Of a stretch of DNA of 64,000 bases, positions 55,908 through 64,000 are shown in pieces. A program made the position numbers and the translations under genes. The notes beneath the pieces are model-generated. The model saw only the letters and a program-made list of their open reading frames with translations. It did no database searches and had not been told where the DNA came from. The stretch is from NCBI GenBank assembly GCA_964019415.1, contig OZ025869.1:9456214-9520213 (forward strand). Direction: 5' to 3'. Position 1 is the first letter of the stretch. Each line of letters starts with the position of its first letter. This DNA comes from Ianthella basta. Its lineage: Eukaryota; Porifera; Demospongiae; Verongiida; Ianthellidae.

Positions 55908-55923
55908 TAGTCACGCGAGACTA
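55908..55923. mobile_element. 16-bp TAGTC palindrome with perfect 9-bp flanking repeats
   Basis: TAGTCACGCGAGACTA is bracketed on both sides by CATGCATGT (55899-55907 and 55924-55932). The palindrome is the TAGTCTCG end of the RecQ-type elements joined head to head with one base less, and 9 bp is the duplication length seen in copy 1. Best read as an extreme internal deletion or relic of that family. CATGCATGT is itself nearly palindromic, so chance cannot be excluded. Confidence 0.55.
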
Positions 55924-56181
55924 CATGCATGTTTGTGTAGCTGTGCTGGCATAGAAACAAGGCATGTTAGCTAGCTAGCTGCAAACGCAACAAGTGATAT
56001 CTTGTCCCAAACGCAACAAGTGATGACTTGCCCCAAGTGTGTGGCCTAACTGTCCGTCTTGGCGTCCTCAGTTAGGGCAAATCTTCCAGTCTCGTGCCCA
56101 GCTCCCTTCTGACCGCCTAAGGGGAGAGCCGCACCGCCCTCCTTGGTAATGAATATGCTTTACTAAGAGGTCGACAAGAAA

Positions 56182-57187
56182 ATGGCGACCACAGGCAATA
56201 GTAAGTTACCCTTGGCGCACTTTGAGCAGGGGCAAGCGGAAACCGTTGCGTTAGAAGCATATTGCCATGCTTAACATAAGCTGTGCTATGCAGGTTTAGT
56301 TCGCGCCAATTCTTTAGTTTACCTTGCTAAGGGCTGTGGCCACTCTGAGCGTGAGAGTAAGCTGCACGTGTGTTCTATGCTGCCGCGGTGTAGCTCAGAC
56401 TGTTGAATCTAGCAATATCTTCACTATAGACATGAATGAAACTGCTTTGATTGTCCTTTTCTCTTTTCTGTTCTTTCCAGAAACTATCATGGACAGCCTT
56501 GCCATGTTTGGGACTTTGAACAGCTTCCCTCTCTTTGTGGCATACATTGCCATGGCAACTGCAACACGACCAATCACACGACTGGTTGGTCCTTACGAAC
56601 TGCGTGTACCTTTGATTATCCACAACGCTGTGTGCTGTCTGCTGAGTATGGCGGTGGTTGTTTTGGGTGGTATAGGGCTGGCCCTGACGGACAGTGTCCT
56701 TAAGATACAACCGGGAAACTCACTCGTTGTCCTCTCTTTGCAACTCTACTGGATTAGTAAGATTGTGGAGCTCCTGGACACCGTCTTCATGTTGCTTCGC
56801 CATCGCAAACGACAAATTACCTTCCTCCATGTGTTCCACCACTCGTCAATGCTGCTTCTATCCGATTATAGCTACTTTCTCTCCACTTGGCCACCAATCG
56901 CCATTGTGGGGGTCTTGAACTCTTTCGTGCACATAGTGATGTATGGCTACTATGCCATGACAGCATGGCACCCTATGGAGGCTTATACATGGAAGAAGTG
57001 CATTACGCAGCTTCAAATGATCCAGTTCTTAATTGGCATTGTAATAGGCACCTACGGGTACCTAACCCTCGGCTATTGTGTGTACTCCATTGTCTATCCG
57101 ATGTCCATGTTTGCGCTCTTCAGTAATTACTACTACCATGCGTACATTAATCCAAAGCCAAAGAAAACAATGCAAAAGAAGGAATAA
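56182..57187 (+). CDS. ELO-family very-long-chain fatty acid elongase (HVFHH type)
   Basis: Two-exon model: 56182-56200 (MATTGN, donor GTAAGT) and 56430-57187, joined in phase 1, 258 residues. Motifs: ISKIVELLDTVFMLLR, ITFLHVFHHSSM (histidine box HxxHH), LNSFVHIVMYGYY and TQLQMIQF, all in canonical order. Several hydrophobic membrane segments and a Lys-rich tail (PKPKKTMQKKE) suit an ER protein. The HVFHH box places it nearer ELOVL1/2/4/5/7 than ELOVL3/6, so it is not a simple duplicate of the minus-strand locus. If the short first exon is wrong, translation could start at the ATG at 56432. Confidence 0.85.
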
Positions 57188-58075
57188 CTCTAACCAACTG
57201 AACCCATTGATGAACGCATCATTGGTTGTTTGGTGTGATGGTGTTATATCTTTCTATCATTGGCGTATTTAAGGGTTTTGATTTAAGTTTGATCCTGTTG
57301 TGTCTTACTTTCCGTAATGTGGTCATTTTGCTCAATTATTACTGAAACACAATAGTATCAATAGTAGTTGAAGCACAAGAGTGTGTGTGTGTTGGTTGTA
57401 TTCTGCCACTGTGGACAGTTGGGAGCATCTGGGAGTGTGTGGTATATTATATGCAGACTCTTGTACGGACACGCTACCACTGCAGTGAGTGCATGTGTGT
57501 ACTTGATGGTAAATAAGGTTCGCAACTAACTTCACTACCATTTGTATGTCATTGTCGTCATGGTGATGATGAGTGGTTTTTCCACGAAAGACCTTCAAGC
57601 ACAAGCGTATACACAACACAGTACTGAATTACGAAGGTAAGTCCCTTTCTCTGAACAAGGTTGCGGTTAGTAAGCAGTGGGTAGTGTGAAGGCTCAGGGG
57701 ATGTACCTTACACTGTAAATAAATATGAATTTCAAGGTGTACGTGCTTCCCCATTGTGCCCGTGTTACTGTATACTGCGGATGTATTGCTACTTATGCTT
57801 TCAGTTTCTGTGTTGCAGTAACCACACCACTGCTATGCCCAATTCATTTTTAGGTATGATAATACGTTAAATGATGTGACTGTTTTTTTTTGCGTGGGAG
57901 CTTTCTTCACATCTGGGGATTCACCTTAGACATGACTGAACAGAAGGTACCAGCTAATAAAATGCCTTGGTATTGTTCAATAGAAGATAGAGCATTAATT
58001 ACGGTTCATAAAAGGCCGAGTCCCAATAGCCTACCTTGCTCAATCCTCCATGTCCCCATTTCTTAACATTATAGC
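57188..58075. other. 3' flank and intergenic, no gene seen
   Basis: Probably contains the 3'UTR of the elongase gene; no other coding signal. Confidence 0.4.
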
Positions 58076-58406
58076 ACCTGTTGCCATGGGCGACGACCTG
58101 GGAACAAGGCTAGGTGCATGCCTCTACAATCATTAGGGTATCATATCACCTGTTTCCCACGGCAACAGGTATGAGCTACTACCCCCTTACGGCCACTCTT
58201 GTTCACCTGTACACACTATGCATGTAGAATTCTGTGTGAGGTGTGATGTACAGCTATTACCATACACGCAGCATACAGGGTTCAAGCCTCACATGGAAGT
58301 TCTACATGTATGCCGTGTGTACAAGTGAACACAATAGGCTGTAGAAGGGCAGCCGTACCCGCTGTCATGGGAATGAACCCTGTATTACACAATGCAATAC
58401 AGGGTT
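58076..58406. repeat. Cluster of three hairpins
   Basis: Three inverted repeats in a row: ACCTGTTGCCATGGG (58076) against CCCACGGCAACAGGT (ending about 58170); TTGTTCACCTGTACACAC... (58199) against a reverse-complement arm ending at 58334, about 45 bp of imperfect stem; and AACCCTGTATT-loop-AATACAGGGTT (58376-58406). Each could be a small MITE. Confidence 0.6.
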
Positions 58407-58659
58407 GCGGTTAGACTATGCACAATGGCATGCATATGCAAAATATATTCTCTGTACTGTGCAAGTGTAGTATAGAGTATCCGCCATCTCTAATGTGCGG
58501 TGGCTTTTGCTTTTTACCGCATACTGTGTCACATAGTCCTCCATCGGCTTCATTGGAACTGATTGTCACTCTAGTGGTAGAGACTGGACTTTAGTAGGGG
58601 CTGAAGGTAAATGTCCCCTTATACATAGTTTGTATACACGGAGAATAGGAAAGGTGGCA

Positions 58660-58685
58660 GGAGGGGAGGAGGGGGGGGGGGCACT
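58660..58685. repeat. G-rich tract
   Basis: GGAGGGGAGGAGGGGGGGGG-type run with quadruplex potential; no other feature attached. Confidence 0.6.
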
Positions 58686-58999
58686 GTGTTACAGTAGCCC
58701 CCATTCAGATCAACCTCTGTCAGAGCAGACTCTCACGGTCCCTTGTTACATCACAGATCATCTCCTCCATGTTTACATTTACTTGCTATTTGCCCTGCCC
58801 TAATGTTAACACACAGTTGTGCAGCTTCTGTGTCTGTTGCTGTAGATAAGCCTACCTTTTAGTTGATAGCAGCATGAGTTACAGTGATCGACCTCCCGGT
58901 TATGGAAGAGTAACCAGTGATATCACTAGGTACTTATTTCAGTGATGGAAGACGAGTGACGCTGATGTGGATTCATAGTGACGTTATCGAAGGTAGGAA

Positions 59000-59347
59000 T
59001 GCCAACATAGCGTACATGCTCGATAGCGGATGTACGATTTCGCACGACGGAATGCATTGTGTCATGCGCGCGATGTCATAGTGGCCAGATTCCTTACGAC
59101 TTCCTATTCAACCGCATGGATCGATGGTCACGGCTGTCGTACAAATTACCCGTAGCGTGTGGAGGAAATAAGTCGGCACGTCAATCCCTACAATACTCTC
59201 AACCAAGGCTGCGCTGCTGGAGCTTCCCCTTCTACTTGCGCGGCTTACACGGATCGCGGGGTTGAACGCCTATTTAGCTCCTCGTTTCTGCTGTCGCGCG
59301 CATAGCGAACTGCCGAGTGATCCAGATAAAGAGATAAGAAGCGAACG
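59000..59347 (+). promoter_or_regulatory. Candidate promoter and 5'UTR exon of the CABIT adaptor gene
   Basis: A CpG-dense patch (CGCACGACGG, GCGCGCGATG, GTCGCGCGCATAGCG) ends at GAACG/GTGAGT (donor at 59348), the only strong plus-strand donor upstream of the CABIT exon that I noted. The CABIT coding exon is preceded by an acceptor (CTATCTGTTGTAG) near 62620. This gives a roughly 3.3-kb first intron. Inference from sequence signals only. Confidence 0.45.
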
Positions 59348-62252
59348 GTGAGTCTGTAATAATCTTCCTGCTGACTGAGTGACTGAGTGAAGGTGCTGAT
59401 CGATAGTGGTGTTGATTACGTTATAGCTAGCTGAAGGGCGAAATGTCAGATGATCGTGGTGTGTAGCGCTGTGTTGTTAGCGTAGCTAGTAGTTCGGTAG
59501 TTATGTCAATTCCCTTCATTGTGTCTATGTTACAGCGCGTCATACTTCTGTCGATCGATAGACTGTCTACATATGTGACTGTGTGTTCTATATGTACGAT
59601 GCAATTCAGAAGCTAGTGGTCCCAATAGTGTTATAACTGTGGACAGTTATACTTCAGCGCTAGTTACGGGAATGGAGGAAGCACTTTAAAGGTGGTCAGG
59701 CCACGTCAAAACAATCTTACCTAGATGGCCACATGCACAGGCCAGCAAGTATCTCTGCTATACAAAAGGACAGCCAGGCCTAATAATCTGGTCAGGCCAT
59801 GGCCTGGGCAGCCTGGACTGTTCTGCTGGGCATGAGTTAGCCATAGCTATTATGCATACTATATACCTTAGCATCGCTCCTTTCTGTCCCATATCTAATG
59901 TTGTTGGGACTTTTGGTATAGGAGGTTGAAAGTGTAACTTCTTTCTCTCCCTGTGGCACGTCTCAGATAGCTGAGTGCGCAACAATTCATTCATTTGTGA
60001 TAGAGTTTCCCTTCTCCTTAGTTGGTTGTGTATGATCTCACCAGTCAGTCTGCATGACTCTGACCATACAAAGAATGGTGCCAGCCGTAGCGGGTCAATG
60101 GTACATGCAATGAGCTCAAACAATGTGCACCTGGAATGCTGCTTTCAGACGCTAGTGCATTATGCAGTTGGGTGGGTGAGGCGTTGGCTAACCATATATA
60201 GCTATAGTGTAGTACGCTGTATAATGTGCCAAGATAAAATGGGAACTGAAAATGGGACTAAGAGTGTGCACATTGATAGTTGATATGATGAACAACCTAG
60301 TGGCTGGTACCTCTTGGTAGGCACTATGTTGGCATTGAAATAACATGTTGACTTACCTGAAGTCTTTAGACGCCATTGCTTTCAAATAAGGCATAGATAA
60401 TATGCCCCTAATGAAAGTTGTACTATGTTACAATGTGTTTTCAAAGAAAAATTGGGCCCCCACTAGCTAACGTGCACCTTCTTGTAATCATCCATCTGTC
60501 AGCCATGCCGTGCACAATTCTGACAAGCTGTGCTATGCAATCCCTGGCTTCCCGGCATAACTGTAACAGTTAGGTTTCGTTGTTTCAATCATGTTAAGTT
60601 TCCAATTTATCCCTTTATTGTGTTCATATTTGTCCTTTTGTAGTGTGTGTATGCCATTCCATTAGTAAGATGTATACTCATATGTTGTAACAATTTGCGT
60701 AGTTTGGACATTCAGTCTTAGTTGTGTCAGTCTTGTTTTGTATCATTTTGTATGTATCGTATTGTGAGCAGAAAGCGGGCATCTAACAGTAGAAGTTTAT
60801 TGGGTCATTGTATCTATAGGTACACTTAGTAGCCATGGCTAAGAGTAAAGGAGTCAATTGTGCCTTTGTAAAAGGTAATGTATTTTGAAACTGTAAATAG
60901 TGGTCTGCATTGATCCCTTTTACAAGGATGGGTCTGAAGCGTGAATGCACACAGCGCTAGTACGTACTACATTGAGCTCTTGAGCTCCAGCTACTTTAAT
61001 GCCTCAGAAGTGCTATTGAGCCTCAAAGGTACACAATCATTTTCAGTCATGGTGCTTCTATTCCACGAAGCTCTTGGCTTTTGATACCACTTGCAGTCAT
61101 TATATGCATGCAGATCATATGATTCTCCCGGCCTTTCTGGCATAATTGTTAGTAATAATAGTAATAGTAATTCATCTTATTTAATATGGGGAACCTTTAG
61201 CCAGAAGGCTACTCTTCCAGGCACCCACAACACATTCATAGTACAAACAACACAGATAGACAGACACACATACAGTAAGATCAGTTTGTTATTTGTTCAG
61301 TGGGGCTGTTTGTTATCAGGGGGTGCTGCCACTGAAAACTTCTCTGCCATGGTCTGGGCTTGAGCTTGAACCGGAAACATCCCATAATCATAGATCTTGA
61401 ATCATGTGCTTCAGCTCCAGACCACCAGCACCCCCATAGTACATATTTTGTATCATGTCATATGTCGAGCTTACCACTTTACTATGTTCAAATTTGTCCC
61501 TTTGAGGTATGTGTGTATATGTCATTACCTACAATAGTATCATTTTATTGTGTAGCAATATGTGTAGTTTTGTTATGAATCTTCCGTCTCGTCAACTTGG
61601 TCTGTTCATTGGTATGCCAGCTGGACCTGCAGACAGTGTACCTGCACCATAATAGTAATTGTTTATTATTGTGCGCCTCATTGATTTGAGATTTGTTGAT
61701 ATTTCAATTGCGGTGTTGTCACATTTTCAACTGCTTTTCTGTTACCATGGATGTCCCATACCATCTGTCACTTGCGGTATTCACATACTCACTGCTATTG
61801 CTTTCGGTAAACGTTACAAGAAACAATCGCATTCGCAACAAACAACAAACGTATTCGCATTTGCACATACGTGTTTGGTATGTTTGATAGCCCATGCACA
61901 TACAAGCCCACTGCATTTGTACTTATAATATGCCTGTTGTCCATGTATAATGTAATTCATGCACTGTACTTATTATATGCTATGTAAAACATTACAGTGG
62001 ATGTATGTAGCTATGCCCTAAGTTTCCAGCAACCGTAACATAGTGCATGAATGGGTACATGTGTACCTGGCCAGCTGTAATTCATTGACTCTGACGCACA
62101 CATTAGCCTGTGTGTCTGCATGTGGTTTACATGTTCAGATCAGTCGAATGCACTTGTACAGAGGAAGGTTCCTGTTTTGAGTATTGTGTTCTTAAGACTC
62201 TCATGAGGCCAGCCCCAGTCCTTTCCTTCCACTGTTGTCCAATCCCCCCCAC
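59348..62252. other. Presumed first intron of the CABIT gene
   Basis: No coding signal or recognisable transposase; AT-rich with low-complexity stretches. Confidence 0.35.
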
Positions 62253-62351
62253 TAGTCTCATATAGCCCATCCATTATCCACTATTTGGCTTTTGCTTGCA
62301 CCTGTATGAGCAATAAGCAAATGGTGGAAAACAGGCGGGCTACGCAAGATT
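62253..62351. mobile_element. Decayed 99-bp MITE with TAGTCTC end
   Basis: The left end reads TAGTCTCATATAGCCC and the right end, reverse complemented, AATCTTGCGTAGCCC. The interiors also pair (ATTATCCAC against GTTTTCCACC; GCACCTGTATGAGCAATAAGC internal). The left end resembles the copy-1 end TAGTCTCGCGTAGCCC. The flanks CCCCCCCAC and GCCCCCCAT agree at 7 of 9 positions, though they are C-rich. Confidence 0.5.
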
Positions 62352-62654
62352 GCCCCCCATACACAGAGGAAAGGTACAGAAGCATTGTTCAATAGCAGAA
62401 CTGGGAAAAGGGTATGGCCACACATGACTGGTACCTAATTTGCAGGCATTACGCTAAGGACAGTGCAATGGTGTCCCCCCCCTATATTCAGTATTTCACA
62501 GTTGCACGTCCCAACTTCCTTAAATCGTATACAACAGAATGCCCATACATGCCGTTATGAAGAAAGAGTCACAATGTTTATACTCTGTTCTATTAAATTC
62601 TACTTTCTATCTGTTGTAGGCACGTGAACTGTCTGGGACGTACTTACTTGCAAC

Positions 62655-64000
62655 ATGTCACTATCTCAAGATGATCTTGGGATCATGGAAGACCAGTATG
62701 TGCAGATGACTTCGCCAATGCCAGGATACAAGTCCCCCCCACCAGAAGTGAGGAGACCTAACACTCCTGGCTCTAAGTCACTCAATGATGTGAAACACAT
62801 GCAAATCAAAAAGCCGAAGGCATCTCTGTGGAAACGTGGTAAGCGCAAGATTGCAAAATGGTCTTCTTCAACCAATGTATCTTCGTCAAAAGCAGAACCT
62901 TCTGCGTTTGACAGAGGAGAAGATACGCACATTGACGATGATGAGCTGGAGGAAGATTACATTCAAATGGGACGCAAGAAGCACTCAAGTCCAGCCATTC
63001 TTGAGCATCGGATTAGCCCTGAAACCCGCTCTCTTGGGGACTTGCTTGATTGTTACCCCCAAGATCAATATGATGCTCCAAGGTCACAAACTCTGACGCA
63101 GCCACCCTTGCCTCCGAGGCCTGCCACGAAATTTCCGCATGGGAGTCTACTTCGCCACCCATATGAAGAGTGCGCAATTGGGCAGAAGGCACAAGGAGAC
63201 AGTGACTGGGATACTCGGAGCACTATAACCACAATTAGCCTTTCCAGGGACGAGGGTCTGTTGAGCCAACTGGAGGATACACAAAAGTATGTAAGCACCT
63301 CTGAATCCTACAGTTTGCAGGATCTTGGAGCCAGCATCACCTTGCCACAATTTCTACGAGTCACGAAGGGTTTCTATAGTGCTAATGAGGATGAGAGTCT
63401 GTCTGATGGTGACCTTCTTGTGGCTTACTGCACAAAGACACGAGATTCAGTACTGGCAGAGGATCCCAGTGGTACGCAGTTTGCCATTCCTCTGAATTCT
63501 AATTTGAAGTTTGTGGTTGCCCCAATGAATGTCACAGAAATAGGTGAACTGCCTACTGCCTTCTGCCCTACTGTTGCTGATTTAGTCAGACAGCCTCATC
63601 TGCCTTGCGTGGTGAAAGTGGTGCAAGACTACAATGGAGAAACGGAGTACGAATCTGTTCAAGGAAACACGATTCTCTTCTTGGCAGCAATGGCAGAGAA
63701 AGACGGTAAAGTGACTCTCATTGCCAAAGATGTGAACGGGAAAGAGTACGGCTTGAGAGAGGACTGCTGTGCTGGATTTTCCCTAAATCACTCCGACACC
63801 TGGCTCTTTCTGAGTGAAATCATAAATAACTCTACTTATCCTCAAAGAGTGTTCATTATCACGGAGAATCTCCCAGCCAGGCCTCTTACACTTTTGTCCA
63901 GTGAGCGAACCAATTATCTGGTGGCGTCAAGTGACATTAGTGGCCACCACGACTATCACTCAGATTTTATCCTGGAGATACCACTACACATAGACGCGGA
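62655..64000 (+). CDS. CABIT-domain signalling adaptor (GAREM/THEMIS-like), 5' part, runs off the window
   Basis: ATG at 62655 opens a frame with no stop to the end of the window (448 codons shown). Residues 1-220 are disordered and signalling-rich: YVQM (residue 15) and YIQM (about 102) fit the PI3K p85 SH2 consensus YxxM, PPLPPRP (about 150) fits an SH3 ligand, and YDAP and NPxY-like tyrosines follow. From about residue 225, LPQFLRVTKGFYSANEDESL, SDGDLLVAYC, FAIPLNSNLKFVVAP and ADLVRQPHLPCVVKVVQDYN match the start of a CABIT module. GAREM proteins couple EGFR to GRB2/SHP2 and ERK; THEMIS acts in T cells, so GAREM-like is the better guess here. The ATG follows an acceptor near 62620, so the upstream exon is untranslated. 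Confidence 0.8.
   Translation, partial: MSLSQDDLGIMEDQYVQMTSPMPGYKSPPPEVRRPNTPGSKSLNDVKHMQIKKPKASLWKRGKRKIAKWSSSTNVSSSKAEPSAFDRGEDTHIDDDELEEDYIQMGRKKHSSPAILEHRISPETRSLGDLLDCYPQDQYDAPRSQTLTQPPLPPRPATKFPHGSLLRHPYEECAIGQKAQGDSDWDTRSTITTISLSRDEGLLSQLEDTQKYVSTSESYSLQDLGASITLPQFLRVTKGFYSANEDESLSDGDLLVAYCTKTRDSVLAEDPSGTQFAIPLNSNLKFVVAPMNVTEIGELPTAFCPTVADLVRQPHLPCVVKVVQDYNGETEYESVQGNTILFLAAMAEKDGKVTLIAKDVNGKEYGLREDCCAGFSLNHSDTWLFLSEIINNSTYPQRVFIITENLPARPLTLLSSERTNYLVASSDISGHHDYHSDFILEIPLHIDA

Noticed and set aside
58874-58932. MSYSDRPPGYGRVTSDITR, resembling the N-terminus of an SR splicing factor (SRSF2-like), after an acceptor-like site
   Set aside because: Only 19 codons, and no RRM-coding exon follows in the next kilobases; too short to support a gene.
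1-64000. CRISPR arrays, bacterial operons, rRNA or tRNA genes
   Set aside because: No regular spacer-repeat array, no Shine-Dalgarno-linked gene runs and no convincing tRNA cloverleaf or rRNA segment seen by eye; the sequence is eukaryotic.

Overview
The window is animal nuclear DNA. Coding signal is split into short exons with GT/AG junctions, genes are far apart, and transposon debris is abundant. The gene set (fatty-acid elongases, a PH+PTB docking adaptor, a GAREM/THEMIS-like CABIT protein), the style of the kinase pseudogene fragments and the range of transposon types suggest an early-branching metazoan. A demosponge is my best guess; this is inference, because no species-diagnostic sequence is present.

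Layout. Positions 1 to about 28.2 kb form a transposon graveyard with almost no intact gene. It holds pieces of PIF/Harbinger, Ty3/Gypsy, Crypton, Mutator-like, hAT, P-element/THAP9-like, pogo, Tc1/mariner and piggyBac elements, a non-LTR-type fragment and kinase pseudogenes, many nested. From 30.4 to 40.7 kb (minus strand) a 13-exon gene can be read by hand; it encodes an 836-residue IRS/DOK-like docking protein. From 45.2 to 49.6 kb (minus) there is an ELOVL6/3-type elongase locus with one 5' coding exon and two alternative, in-frame terminal exons. A young RTE-like LINE with a perfect 12-bp target-site duplication lies at 51.97-55.05 kb. A second elongase gene of the HxFHH type lies at 56.2-57.2 kb (plus). 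The window ends inside the first large exon of a CABIT-domain adaptor (62.65 kb onward, plus), whose probable promoter and 5'UTR exon lie near 59.0-59.35 kb.

The most unusual system is a family of terminal-inverted-repeat elements with TAGTCTYG ends and 8-9 bp target duplications. Two copies (10464-14365 and 25895-26811) carry the same convergent gene pair: a RecQ-type helicase reading inward from one end, and an ORF with a ZAD-like/DUF6589-type zinc finger reading inward from the other. Three tiny relatives (33915-33991, 55908-55923, 62253-62351) look like MITEs or relics, and a lone end may lie at 56087. One autonomous-looking copy sits exactly inside the coding region of a P-element-type transposase gene, which a pogo element also interrupts.

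Functionally, the intact host genes fall into two themes. One is very-long-chain fatty-acid elongation in the ER (two loci, three predicted proteins). The other is tyrosine-kinase signalling adaptors: the docking protein has three YYN motifs and the CABIT protein has two YxxM motifs. I see no sign of shared regulation. All exon structures are hand-made predictions from the sequence.
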